Of a stretch of 64,000 bases of DNA, positions 17,140-25,600 are shown in pieces. Location: positions 744,001 through 808,000 of the forward strand of contig NZ_JALPRR010000001.1 of the NCBI RefSeq assembly GCF_023630205.1. Reading direction: 5' to 3'. Position numbers and translations under genes: made by a program. The DNA is from Pontibacter ruber (GTDB lineage: Bacteria; Bacteroidota; Bacteroidia; Cytophagales; Hymenobacteraceae). The notes beneath the pieces were generated by a model. The model did no database searches, was not told the DNA's origin, and saw only the letters and a program-made list of their open reading frames with translations. Numbering within the stretch: position 1 is the first letter of the stretch; each line of letters starts with the position of its first letter.

Positions 17140-18282
17140 TCAGAAATCAACCCGGTAGAGGTCTTCCATCTGGCGCTCGGTAATAAACCGAGGTATGGTG
17201 CGGAAGATTGTGTTGCGTAAACGGCCCAGCAGTGGATGGCGCCAGTGCGCTACCCGCCCCATCAACCGCGACATCTGAATTACCTTGGCTGTTCGCGGCA
17301 TTCTCCGCTTTTCATACTTGCTTAATGCCGCGGCAAGTACAGGTTCCTGCTGCAGGCATTGTGCCAGCACTACGGCATCCTCAATGGCCTGGCAAGCTCC
17401 CTGGCCCATGTTAGGTGTGGTGGCGTGTGCCGCATCGCCCAGCAGCACAACTCGGCCATACACAAAGTGCTTCAGCGGCTTCAGGTCGGCAATATCGTTC
17501 CAGATCAGCTGTTCCGGCGCAGTAGAGGCAAGTACAGCTTCTACAGGCGAATGCACTTTCTCGAAATGGCGGGCAAGTTTTTCAGGTGTCATGCGGCGCA
17601 TTTTCTCGTCGCGCTGGGGCGCATTGATGCAGGCGTACCAGTAGATCTTATCTCCCTGGAGCGGCGCAATTCCTACACGCCCCTCGGGTGCCCAGGTTTC
17701 TGCCGATATCATGTTGTTGATCTCAACTCCGGGATTATCGATCACGGCGCGCCAGCAAGTATAGCCGGCATAACGCGGTACGCTTTGCGGTACCAGTTGC
17801 TGCCGCACCACCGAACTGATGCCATCTGCGGCGATGAGCAGATCAGCAGTTTCAATGCTGCCATCTGTAAACATGACCCGTACCTGCTCTCCCGTCTGCG
17901 TTACTTCTTCGCAGCGTTTACCTAACACCAGGGAATCAGCCTGCAGGTGTTTGCAGAGCACCTCGTGTAGATCAGCCCGATGGATGACAAAGTTGTTGAT
18001 GCCATACTTGTTGCTTAGCGGGCGCGTGTCCATGTTGCTGATCACCTTTCCGTTCTCATCAAATATAACAAGTGCTTCCAGCTGCTTTCCCCGGGCTATT
18101 ACCTCATCGGCCACACCCAACCGTGCAAGCCCCTGTATGGCATTGGCAGCCAGGGCTACTCCGGCACCGAGTCCTTTTATTTTGGGTGCTGCCTCGTACA
18201 CAGTTGTTGTTACACCTATTTTCTGAAGGGCCAGGGCTGCACACAAGCCCCCGATACCGCCCCCTATCACGATGGCTTTCAT
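17140..18282 (-). CDS. FAD-dependent aromatic-type monooxygenase
   Basis: 380-residue flavoprotein of the p-hydroxybenzoate hydroxylase superfamily, cytoplasmic, NAD(P)H-dependent. The Rossmann GGGIGG is at residues 7-12, the central DG motif near 154 (ADGISSVV) and GDAAHATTPNMGQG at about 277-290 binds the FAD ribityl and pyrophosphate. Sequence style is that of the salicylate hydroxylase/zeaxanthin epoxidase/TetX group; the substrate cannot be assigned and TetX-like drug inactivation should not be assumed. It is upstream of chrA on the same strand with a 116 bp gap. Confidence 0.88.
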   Translation of the reverse strand: MKAIVIGGGIGGLCAALALQKIGVTTTVYEAAPKIKGLGAGVALAANAIQGLARLGVADEVIARGKQLEALVIFDENGKVISNMDTRPLSNKYGINNFVIHRADLHEVLCKHLQADSLVLGKRCEEVTQTGEQVRVMFTDGSIETADLLIAADGISSVVRQQLVPQSVPRYAGYTCWRAVIDNPGVEINNMISAETWAPEGRVGIAPLQGDKIYWYACINAPQRDEKMRRMTPEKLARHFEKVHSPVEAVLASTAPEQLIWNDIADLKPLKHFVYGRVVLLGDAAHATTPNMGQGACQAIEDAVVLAQCLQQEPVLAAALSKYEKRRMPRTAKVIQMSRLMGRVAHWRHPLLGRLRNTIFRTIPRFITERQMEDLYRVDF

Positions 18283-18447
18283 GGCTTCACTTTTTAAAAA
18301 GACAAAAGTATTGCATAACTAGTTTACCTGCCGGACTTCAACCAAAGTATAAAACCTCCCAAAACACCTATTCAGCAGGTGTAAAGCACCTAAGCAGGTT
18401 CGTACTTATTTTCTATGGCTTTTGGCGACAGTAATAAATATGTAAAA

Positions 18448-18476
18448 AGCAGAGCCGGTAATTAGCCGGCTCTGCT
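18448..18476 (-). terminator. Terminator of the 18478-18984 lipoprotein gene
   Basis: Near-perfect stem AGCAGAGCCGG / CCGGCTCTGCT. On the minus strand it is followed by TTTTTA. It starts 2 bp beyond the stop codon, so the last codons and the stem almost touch. Confidence 0.75.
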
Positions 18477-18477
18477 T

Positions 18478-18984
18478 TTATTTTGTTTCTGGATTTTCAG
18501 GGCATTTCAGCTGCATTAAATCGCGCAGGTTATCGATGCACTGCACGGGTATAAAAGTATAGATTTCCTTATCGTCCTGGCAGTACTTAAAGCTGGCAAA
18601 CTGAGCCCGGTTTCGCGGGTATACCCAGCGGTCCTGTTCGCAGCCATAGACTGTTAAAGGAAACTCTGTGTAGTCATAGTCAAGGTAAGATGCTACCTGC
18701 CCCTTATTTACAAAAAGCAGCCTCCTATGCTGACCAGGCACTGTTGACCCGTCCCACTTAAAACCTATTTCATTGTTGATAAAGTCGTTGTCTGTTCCCT
18801 CATCGAAAAAATAGAGCTTTTCCCATTCAAAATCTGTCATGGTTGCGAGCGGAATTACCTGATAGCCTGCTGCCGTGGCTTTCTCAGAAGTGACAGCATC
18901 CATTATTTTCTCGCGTAACTGCCTGTTACCGCCTGAGCAACTTGCCAGTATCAGTAGCACAGCAAAAAGTATAAAGTTCTTCAT
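18478..18984 (-). CDS. Hypothetical lipoprotein
   Basis: 168-residue predicted lipoprotein, family not recognised. From the ATG at 18984 the protein begins with a short hydrophobic signal and lipobox LASC (Cys at about residue 15). Three further Cys residues occur toward the C-terminus (in YGCEQ, KYCQD and QCIDN, plus LKCPE near the end), which suggests disulphides in an oxidising compartment. An ATG 21 codons upstream is in frame but would put basic residues before the signal. Flanked downstream by a terminator and upstream by a repeat cluster. Confidence 0.75.
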   Translation of the reverse strand: MKNFILFAVLLILASCSGGNRQLREKIMDAVTSEKATAAGYQVIPLATMTDFEWEKLYFFDEGTDNDFINNEIGFKWDGSTVPGQHRRLLFVNKGQVASYLDYDYTEFPLTVYGCEQDRWVYPRNRAQFASFKYCQDDKEIYTFIPVQCIDNLRDLMQLKCPENPETK

Positions 18985-19149
18985 TAACCTGTAGATGTCT
19001 GCTTCATTTATTCTTCGCGGAAGATACGCCTTTCTGCTTTTCCTCACAAACAGGCTGATGTGGTTGTGGGTCGGGTTTGTAAATCGGTAAGGTTTAAACT
19101 GCTCCTGCGCCCTGCCGTTGGAATGGGTAGAGTTATACCTTTTCTGTTA

Positions 19150-19303
19150 CCCAACCACCCCTGCCCTCAGAGCTGCGCTCGCTACCTTCGAACTCGCGTT
19201 CTCGGTAGTCTAAGGAGGGGAGCTCTGTTCTTGCTATACTTGGAAGTATAAGTTTCATCGCACAAGTATAAACACACCCCTGCCCCTCTCAAGAGGGGAA
19301 TCG
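19150..19303. repeat. Palindromic CCCCT...AGGGG intergenic repeats (two units)
   Basis: 19150-19221 has CCCCTGCCCT... pairing with ...AGGAGGGGAG across a spacer; 19265-19303 is the compact CCCCTCTC aa GAGGGGAA form. The arrangement palindrome - AAGTATA linker - palindrome - composite element repeats what is seen at 6688-7165 and 53177-53535. Confidence 0.65.
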
Positions 19304-19339
19304 CTGCTTTTGCAATGATTTAATTATGATTTCTATAGC

Positions 19340-19672
19340 TGCTGGTAAAGCGCGGACAGGTCGCGACCTGTCCCTACACAAGGCTCCTGTTGCATAGTGG
19401 CTAACGAAGCAGTGTCGTTTCCAGTCCTTGGGTTGAGCGCCTTCTGGGTTTCCGGTGCCACGCGAGTGGCAGCCGTTAGGCAGGAAAGCTAGACAGCGCG
19501 ATACCCGAGGACGAGGCCCCGCGGCCGTGAGCGCACCAAAGCTAACGATGAAAGTATAAATGAATAAAACTGAGGAACAGAAGTAACTACGATAGCAATA
19601 GGCTTGCCAGCTACAAGTATAAACTTCAGCTAAAACTAGTATAAGATTTCTCGCTCTGCTCGAAATGACAGT
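19340..19672 (+). repeat. Composite structured repeat, copy 2
   Basis: Second copy of the element at 6840-7165. Starts with a perfect palindrome GACAGGTcgCGACCTGTC-type block, then the invariant arm CCTTGGGTTGAGCGC (19426-19440), a variable core with its own hairpin (TGCCACgcgaGTGGCA), the 3' arm (19496-19510) and the conserved GC-rich tail. The 3' arm pairs by GCGC at the base and ACCCGAGG at the top, one pair being G-U. It ends in CTCGAAATGACA like copy 1. Confidence 0.7.
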
Positions 19673-19699
19673 ATAGATACAGTATAGATAAAAAAGAAG

Positions 19700-20770
19700 T
19701 TATCTCCCCTGCACAGTAACTTCATCCTCCACCGCTTGCCGGCCAAACACCTTGGCGATCCATTTTGGCAGGAAGATCGAGCCAAGTATCAGGTACGGAT
19801 AGTAGGTGATTAGGCGATATAACACCACCACGATGTTGCTGAAGTTGCCCAGAAACAGGCCAAAGAAGCTCGGGAAAGCCATTTCCACGATGCCTGCGCC
19901 ACCTGGCGTGATAGCGATCAGCATTACGATCCAGAAAATCAGGTTACGGGAAATAATGAGCAGGTGCTCGCCTAGTGTAACATCGGTAAAGGCTGCGATC
20001 AGGCAGTTGAGCAGGAAATAACGGGCACTCCACACAAACACTGTCGAGAGAATGGCCTTTATCCAGTAAGCAGCTTCCTTGCCTTTAAGTTGCTGCGATG
20101 CCCACACAATTTCATTGCCATGCTGGAAGGCATTAACCCGCCATTTGCGCATAAAAGCAATCGAAGTGATCTTCAGCAGCAGCCATTTGAAGGCCCGTGG
20201 GTTCACGAACAAGGCATAGATCATCAGTAAAGTATAAACCGCGATCAGGCCGTAGCTGATGTAAAAGGCAGTCTTTAGCTTCATTACATCTGCTGCCTCC
20301 AGCCCAAAGGTAGGGAACACCTCGCCTTGCGTGGCTAGCAGGGCAACAGGGGCAGCAAGTATAAAAAACATGTTATCCAGCACAGCCGTCAGCATAACAT
20401 ACGCCAGCGACTTGCCCAGCGGTATACCTTCTTTGTTCAGGATGATGGTTGCTACCGTGGTGCCCCCCACAACCGAAGGCGTAACGGCAGAAGCAAACTC
20501 CCAGAGCATGATCACATCCAGGCTGTTGCGCCAGGTCAGGAATTTATCGGTAAGCGCCCGGATACGGTAGATGTAGCCAAAATCCCGGATTAAGAGCACC
20601 GCCACAGATGCCAGCAACCACCACATGTTGGCCTCGGCAATTCCTTTCAGGTCGCCCAGTTTGTCGTCCTTGATAAAAAGCCACGCCGTTGCCGCTAATC
20701 CCAGCAGTACCGGAATCAGGACTTTTACCGGGCTAAAGCTCTTAAGTATGGTTTGTTTGTTCTGATCCAT
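19700..20770 (-). CDS. Lysylphosphatidylglycerol-synthase-type membrane protein (YbhN/UPF0104)
   Basis: 356-residue polytopic inner-membrane protein matching the transmembrane flippase-like part of the MprF/LPG-synthase family; there is no aminoacyl-transferase domain. About eight or nine helices, with TPSVVGGTTVATIILNK (about 95-111) and ITPGGAGIVE (about 295-304) as the recognisable conserved segments. Stand-alone members are proposed to move lipids across the membrane, but no activity can be claimed here. No partner transferase lies next to it. Confidence 0.85.
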   Translation of the reverse strand: MDQNKQTILKSFSPVKVLIPVLLGLAATAWLFIKDDKLGDLKGIAEANMWWLLASVAVLLIRDFGYIYRIRALTDKFLTWRNSLDVIMLWEFASAVTPSVVGGTTVATIILNKEGIPLGKSLAYVMLTAVLDNMFFILAAPVALLATQGEVFPTFGLEAADVMKLKTAFYISYGLIAVYTLLMIYALFVNPRAFKWLLLKITSIAFMRKWRVNAFQHGNEIVWASQQLKGKEAAYWIKAILSTVFVWSARYFLLNCLIAAFTDVTLGEHLLIISRNLIFWIVMLIAITPGGAGIVEMAFPSFFGLFLGNFSNIVVVLYRLITYYPYLILGSIFLPKWIAKVFGRQAVEDEVTVQGR

Positions 20771-20882
20771 GTAGGTAATTTATGGCTACCTGCCCCGCTT
20801 TGCGTATGCTCTCCGCCACAATACAGCCTGTAACTATTTAAAAATGACAAAGCTCTACATGCTGCAGCAAGTTAAAGCGAAC

Positions 20883-21653
20883 TTATTGTACGAGCAGTTG
20901 TGTAACCTGCGTTGCCTGTCCTTCTGCAACCGTAATGGTAAAATCGTTGAAGCCTTCACCTACTTCTACGCCGATAAGGTTGAGCTGCAGCATGTCCAGA
21001 ATGGCCAGGAAGTTAAAGATCATACCTATCTTATCCGGAAACTCGGCTATCACTTCTGAAAAAGCCATACTTCTGCGTTGCGTTACGACACGCAGAATAT
21101 AATCTTTCTGCTCTTCAATGGTATAAGGATAGGTAAGTACGGTATGCTTCGGGCGGTTCTGCTCCTCTTCGTAGCGGTTCATTACCTTATCAAAGACGCG
21201 CATGAGCTTGTAAAGGCTCAAATCCTGCAGCTCGTACTCAAAATGATTGGCATTGGCGATCTGCTGCAGTTCCTCGTTGATGTTGCCCCGGTTCTCCTGT
21301 GCCAGGCGCGTCTCCTCCATTACGGCAAGATCGCCCACCACGCTCTTGTATTTTTTGTATTCCAGCAGGTGCTGCACCAGTTCCTGGCGCGGATCAATTT
21401 CGTTACCTTCTTCGTCTTTCTCTACACGGGGCAGCAGCATTTTAGCTTTTATGCGCATCAGGGTAGCCGCCGTAAGTATAAAATCGCTGGCCACTTCTAT
21501 GTTGAGTTGCTCCAGCTCCTGCAGGTACCCCATAAATTCATTTGTGATCTGGAAGATCGGAATGTCATGAATGTCCAGCTCGTCGCGCTCAATAAAAAAG
21601 AGCAACAAATCGAACGGCCCCTCGAACAACGGTAACTTAATTTCGAAACTCAC
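20883..21653 (-). CDS. scpA: Segregation and condensation protein A
   Basis: Kleisin subunit of the Smc-ScpA-ScpB chromosome condensation complex. 256 residues. The N-terminal FEGPFDLLLFFIERDELDI (about 9-27) is a typical ScpA start; the centre is the charged linker and the C-terminus (about 180-250) a winged-helix region that would touch the Smc head. No scpB is beside it, which is common in Bacteroidota. A TACTTTTG promoter element lies 43 bp upstream. Confidence 0.93.
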   Translation of the reverse strand: MSFEIKLPLFEGPFDLLLFFIERDELDIHDIPIFQITNEFMGYLQELEQLNIEVASDFILTAATLMRIKAKMLLPRVEKDEEGNEIDPRQELVQHLLEYKKYKSVVGDLAVMEETRLAQENRGNINEELQQIANANHFEYELQDLSLYKLMRVFDKVMNRYEEEQNRPKHTVLTYPYTIEEQKDYILRVVTQRRSMAFSEVIAEFPDKIGMIFNFLAILDMLQLNLIGVEVGEGFNDFTITVAEGQATQVTQLLVQ

Positions 21654-21695
21654 CTTTTATCTCTGGTTTAAAGCGCAAAGGCGCTATTTGTAGCA

Positions 21696-21703
21696 CAAAA
21701 GTA
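21696..21703 (-). promoter_or_regulatory. -7 promoter element for scpA
   Basis: TACTTTTG on the minus strand, exact TAnnTTTG match, 43 bp upstream of the scpA ATG. No good -33 TTTG is present at the usual 19-21 bp. The remaining spacer to dxs (21704-22048) holds nothing I can name. Confidence 0.5.
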
Positions 21704-22048
21704 ATTATTTTCAGCAGATTGGAAGCACCATAAACACCTAAACAGGATTGCACTTTTGCTTTGTAGCTGAACAACTTAGCGCATAATATGGTATAACACG
21801 AAATCCTTTGCCTGAGAGGGAACAAAATACCACCCTGTTTTGTGCCTGCCCGGCAGCTTTCCGGCAGCAATTAAGTTTTTTAGTGAATGTAAATACCTGA
21901 TTTAGCCATTCTTAAGGCCCACGCGAAAGATGATGGGGCTGTAGGTGTTTTTAAATTTATTAACTTTACGTTTTGTCCGCCAAAATGCATTTTTACCATT
22001 GCAAACTTTTGCCGGAATATTTTGTTAAGGGTCTATAAAGACAAGTAT

Positions 22049-23965
22049 ATGATCATTAAACCCGGAGAGCTGCTCGCCTCCATCGACACACCTGCTGACC
22101 TTCGGAACCTGAAGGAAGAGCAATTACTGCAGGTTTGCCAGGAGCTGAGGCAATATATCATTGATGTGGTCTCGATCCATGGCGGGCATTTTGGTGCCAG
22201 TTTAGGGGTGGTGGAGCTCACGACGGCGCTGCACTACGTGTTCAACACACCGTACGACCAGTTGGTGTGGGACGTAGGGCACCAGGCTTACGGGCATAAG
22301 ATACTAACCGGCCGCCGCGACATATTCCATACCAACCGCAAGTATGGCGGCATTTCGGGTTTCCCTAAAAGAAAAGAAAGCGAATACGATACGTTTGGCG
22401 TAGGCCACTCCAGCACGTCTATTTCGGCGGCGTTGGGTATGGCGGTAGCCTCGCAGTACAAGCATGAAGAAGATCGCCAGCACATTGCCGTGATTGGTGA
22501 TGGGGCCATGACCGGTGGTATGGCTTTCGAGGCGCTGAACCACGGTGGTGCTACCAATGCCAACCTGCTGGTGGTGCTCAACGACAACTGCATGAGCATC
22601 GACCCGAATGTAGGCGCGCTGAAAGAATACCTGACCGATATCACAACTTCCCGCACCTATAACAAGGTGCGCGACGAGATCTGGAACATCTTGGGCAAGA
22701 TCAGCAAGTTTGGCCCGAATGCACAGCTCATTGCCTCTAAGATCGAGAGTGGCATCAAGGCTACCCTGCTGAAGCAGAGCAACCTGTTTGAAAGCCTAAA
22801 TTTCCGCTACTTTGGCCCTATCGACGGCCACGACATCAATCATCTGGTGTCGGTGATGAAAGACCTGAAGCGCATTCCGGGCCCGAAGATCCTGCACTGC
22901 GTTACGACCAAAGGCAAAGGTTTTGCCCTGGCGGAAAAAGACCAAACCAAATGGCACGCCCCTGGCCTGTTCGACAAGATTACAGGCGAAATTTATAAAA
23001 CACACCACGAGAAGCCGCAGCCGCCTAAGTACCAGGATGTGTTCGGCCATACCATGGTAGAACTGGCTGAAAAGAACCCAAAGATCATGGGTGTGACGCC
23101 GGCCATGCCTTCGGGCTGCTCGCTTAATATTATGATGGCTGCCATGCCGGAGCGTGCTTTTGACGTGGGCATTGCCGAACAGCATGCTGTTACGTTCTCG
23201 GCAGGTTTGGCTACGCAGGGCATGATCCCGTTCTGTAACATCTACAGTACGTTTATGCAGCGCGGCTACGACCAGGTGGTGCACGATGTGTGTTTGCAGA
23301 ACCTGAACGTGGTCTTCTGCCTCGACAGAGCCGGTTTTGCCGGAGCCGATGGCCCGACACACCACGGTGCTTACGACATTGCCTACATGCGCTGCATCCC
23401 GAACATGGTGGTAGCTGCCCCGATGAACGAGCAGGAGTTGCGCAACATGATGTATACTGCTTCGCAGGATGACATGGGCCCGTTCACGATCCGTTACCCA
23501 CGTGGCGAAGGTGTTATGCCGAACTGGCGTACGCCGCTGGAGCTGCAGCAAGTGGGCAAAGGCCGCACCATTCAGGAAGGCGAAGAGGTAGCGATACTTA
23601 CGTTTGGTCACATCGGTAATTATGCAGTGGATGTATGCAAGAAAATTGCTTACGATGGCATTATGCCGGGCCACTACGACATGCGCTATGCCAAGCCACT
23701 CGACGAAGAGCTGCTGCACCACATCTTCAGCAAGTATGACAAAGTGATTACCGTAGAAGACGGCTGTCTGCAGGGTGGTTTCGGTAGCGCAGTGCTCGAG
23801 TTTATGGTAGACAATGGCTATACTTCGCAGGTAAAACGCCTGGGCATGGCTGACAAGATCTACGAGCACGGTTCTCAGCTGGAACTGCACCGCGAGGCAG
23901 GCTTCGCCCCGGAAGACATCGAGCGCACCGTACGCGAAATGATCGGTGTGCCTGTGAAAGTATAA
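22049..23965 (+). CDS. dxs: 1-deoxy-D-xylulose-5-phosphate synthase
   Basis: Thiamine-diphosphate enzyme joining pyruvate and glyceraldehyde-3-phosphate, first step of the MEP isoprenoid pathway. 638 residues from the ATG at 22049; the frame is open from a TTG at 22022, but the ATG gives the normal N-terminus. GHQAYGHKILTGR (about 75-87) and GDGAMTGGMAFEALN (about 145-160) are the substrate and TPP/Mg regions, EQHAVTFSAG (about 380-389) the transketolase-type segment, and DRAGFAGADGPTHHG (about 425-440) the Dxs signature. Complete and ordinary. A terminator follows at 24021. Confidence 0.96.
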   Translation: MIIKPGELLASIDTPADLRNLKEEQLLQVCQELRQYIIDVVSIHGGHFGASLGVVELTTALHYVFNTPYDQLVWDVGHQAYGHKILTGRRDIFHTNRKYGGISGFPKRKESEYDTFGVGHSSTSISAALGMAVASQYKHEEDRQHIAVIGDGAMTGGMAFEALNHGGATNANLLVVLNDNCMSIDPNVGALKEYLTDITTSRTYNKVRDEIWNILGKISKFGPNAQLIASKIESGIKATLLKQSNLFESLNFRYFGPIDGHDINHLVSVMKDLKRIPGPKILHCVTTKGKGFALAEKDQTKWHAPGLFDKITGEIYKTHHEKPQPPKYQDVFGHTMVELAEKNPKIMGVTPAMPSGCSLNIMMAAMPERAFDVGIAEQHAVTFSAGLATQGMIPFCNIYSTFMQRGYDQVVHDVCLQNLNVVFCLDRAGFAGADGPTHHGAYDIAYMRCIPNMVVAAPMNEQELRNMMYTASQDDMGPFTIRYPRGEGVMPNWRTPLELQQVGKGRTIQEGEEVAILTFGHIGNYAVDVCKKIAYDGIMPGHYDMRYAKPLDEELLHHIFSKYDKVITVEDGCLQGGFGSAVLEFMVDNGYTSQVKRLGMADKIYEHGSQLELHREAGFAPEDIERTVREMIGVPVKV

Positions 23966-24020
23966 TTAATGGATAAAGGTTTATCTAACAGAGTACAAAA
24001 GACCTTCAGATAAATAACAT

Positions 24021-24055
24021 AGCCCCTACAGCTTTAAGTTGTAGGGGCTTTTTCT
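24021..24055 (+). terminator. dxs terminator
   Basis: AGCCCCTACA / TGTAGGGGCT stem (with a 13-nt AGCTTTAAG-type loop), then TTTTTCTTT. Strong intrinsic terminator 55 bp after the stop. Confidence 0.85.
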
Positions 24056-24154
24056 TTGTCGGGATCAGCACTTTCAGGTTGACTCTATAAGGCCATGAAA
24101 ACCCTGATACAGAAACTATGAAAGTATAAGCTGAATTATAGAAAAGCGGAATTC

Positions 24155-24500
24155 ACCTCTCGGGAGGGGTGCAGGGGTGGGTTTATACTTTGATCGAACC
24201 AGCTCTCTCTCAACTGTGGTATTTCTTCTTGGCTCCCGCCGTTCCATGGCGCGAGCGTCCTCGCTCGTGACCTGCTATCGTGTGGGCCTCTGGCCCAGTC
24301 GAGTCACAGACTCGACATTATACTATGACACGGGAATGATTCCCGCGCCAGAAAATAGAATACCACTCATACTGCCAGTTACAAACTGGCCTCAAGGTGA
24401 GCCACAAGTTGCGCTGGCGCTAAACTTGCGGCATGGGGAGGTCACACGCGGATCAGGAAATCCGCAGCAGTGAAAGTTCTAGATAAGGAAATCCGGAACA
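24155..24500 (+). repeat. REP-like hairpin array, copy 2 (reference copy)
   Basis: An upstream CACCTCTCgggAGGGGTG palindrome (24152-24168) is followed from 24243 by at least seven short hairpins in tandem: GCGAGcgtcCTCGC, GGGCCtctGGCCC, CGAGTcacagACTCG, GCGGGAAtgaTTCCCGC, GCCAGTTacaAACTGGC, GCGctgGCGC and GCGGATcaggaAATCCGC. Stems are 4-7 bp, loops 3-5 nt. The block is inverted relative to 6477-6664 and shares units with 53053-53160. No open frame of biological quality crosses it. Remaining spacer to 24650 is unremarkable. Confidence 0.75.
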
Positions 24501-24650
24501 GCAAGCGAGGTGACAAGAAAAGCTCCCCTCCTGGGGGTAGGTGCCCTCTTTAAAAGACAAGGAGGAGCAAAGGTAATTCAGTCCTGGTTTGCAGGTTAGC
24601 CACTGTTCCTGACATTTTCTTATCTTTATACTTCGCTACATTTAACAGCT

Positions 24651-25436
24651 ATGGCAAAAGCACATCATCTTTCTATAGAAACACAAGGCTCCGGCGATAC
24701 ATTGGTTTTCCTGCACGGCTTCTGCGAGAGCAAAGAGGTGTGGACTAACTTTGTAAGGCCGCTGCAACAGAAGTTTAACACCATCACCTTAGACCTGCCT
24801 GGCTTCGGCAACAACACCGCCGAAAGAAGCGACTATAGTATGGAAAGTATGGCCGACTACGTGAAGGACGCACTGGAAGAGCTTGATGTGCGGAAATGCA
24901 TATTGGTGGGCCATTCCATGGGTGGATACGTGAGTATGGCCTTTGCCGAAAAGTATGGTAACCTGCTGCGGGGCCTTTGCCTGTTCCAGTCCTCTGCCCT
25001 GCCCGATTCGCAGGAAAAAAAAGAGAACCGCGAAAAGACCATCGACTTTGTGGAGCGCAACGGTGTGGAGAAATTCATACAGTCGTTTGTGGAACCGCTC
25101 TTCTACAGCGGCAACAGGGAGCGCCTGCAGCAGGAAATCGAAATGATGAAGCAGCTTGGGAAAGCCACTCCGCAGCAAAGCGTTAGCGGAGGGCTGGCCG
25201 CCATGCGTGACAGGCCCGACCGCACCCACATATTAAAAGACGCAAACTTCCCGCTGCTTTTTATCTTCGGCAAAGATGACCCGGCAGTGCCGCTCGAAGC
25301 TGCCCTGCAGCAATGCCATTTGCCAGGCAACAGCATGGCCTACTTCCTTGCCGAGACAGGACACATGGCCATGTTCGAGCGCGCCTATGAGACCCGCAAA
25401 GCCCTGGAAAAATTCGCCGAAACGATCTTTGGATAA
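24651..25436 (+). CDS. Alpha/beta hydrolase
   Basis: 261-residue cytoplasmic alpha/beta hydrolase. Oxyanion-loop HGF at 22-24, nucleophile elbow GHSMGG with Ser89, acid Asp209 or Asp210 in GKDDPAVP, and His238 in ETGHMAMFE complete the catalytic triad. Size and cap region fit the MhpC/RutD-like esterase group, but the substrate is not predictable. It is transcribed alone, followed by a spacer with CT-rich repeats and then an MFS gene on the same strand. Confidence 0.88.
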   Translation: MAKAHHLSIETQGSGDTLVFLHGFCESKEVWTNFVRPLQQKFNTITLDLPGFGNNTAERSDYSMESMADYVKDALEELDVRKCILVGHSMGGYVSMAFAEKYGNLLRGLCLFQSSALPDSQEKKENREKTIDFVERNGVEKFIQSFVEPLFYSGNRERLQQEIEMMKQLGKATPQQSVSGGLAAMRDRPDRTHILKDANFPLLFIFGKDDPAVPLEAALQQCHLPGNSMAYFLAETGHMAMFERAYETRKALEKFAETIFG

Positions 25437-25600
25437 GTATAAAAGTAAAGAAGTAGAAAGGTAGAAAAGGGAATAAGTACAGCTACTCCCTGCCACAGCT
25501 GCAGTATGGCGAAACACGTATTTTCTACTTTTTTACTTCTCTACCTTTCTACCTCCCCAACTCTCTAACCTTCTAACTCCATAAACTCTCTAACTCCCCC
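25437..25600. repeat. CT-rich intergenic repeat (CTACCTTTCTACCTCC / CTCTCTAACC type)
   Basis: Low-complexity pyrimidine-rich repeat with decamer-like units containing TCTAAC and CTACCTTTC, and on the left a complementary purine run (GAAGTAGAAAGGTAGAAAAGG, 25449 on) that could pair with TTCTCTACCTTTCTACC (25535 on). The same repeat type occurs at 36330-36402 and 56077-56120, each time ending within a few bases of a gene end or start. Confidence 0.65.

Noticed and set aside
17140-18282. TetX-like tetracycline-inactivating enzyme
   Set aside because: The family fold fits, but nothing in the sequence or setting favours drug inactivation over the many other FAD monooxygenases.
22796-23890. 364-residue minus-strand frame inside dxs
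   Set aside because: Long only because of codon bias of dxs on the other strand; His- and Val-rich without motifs.
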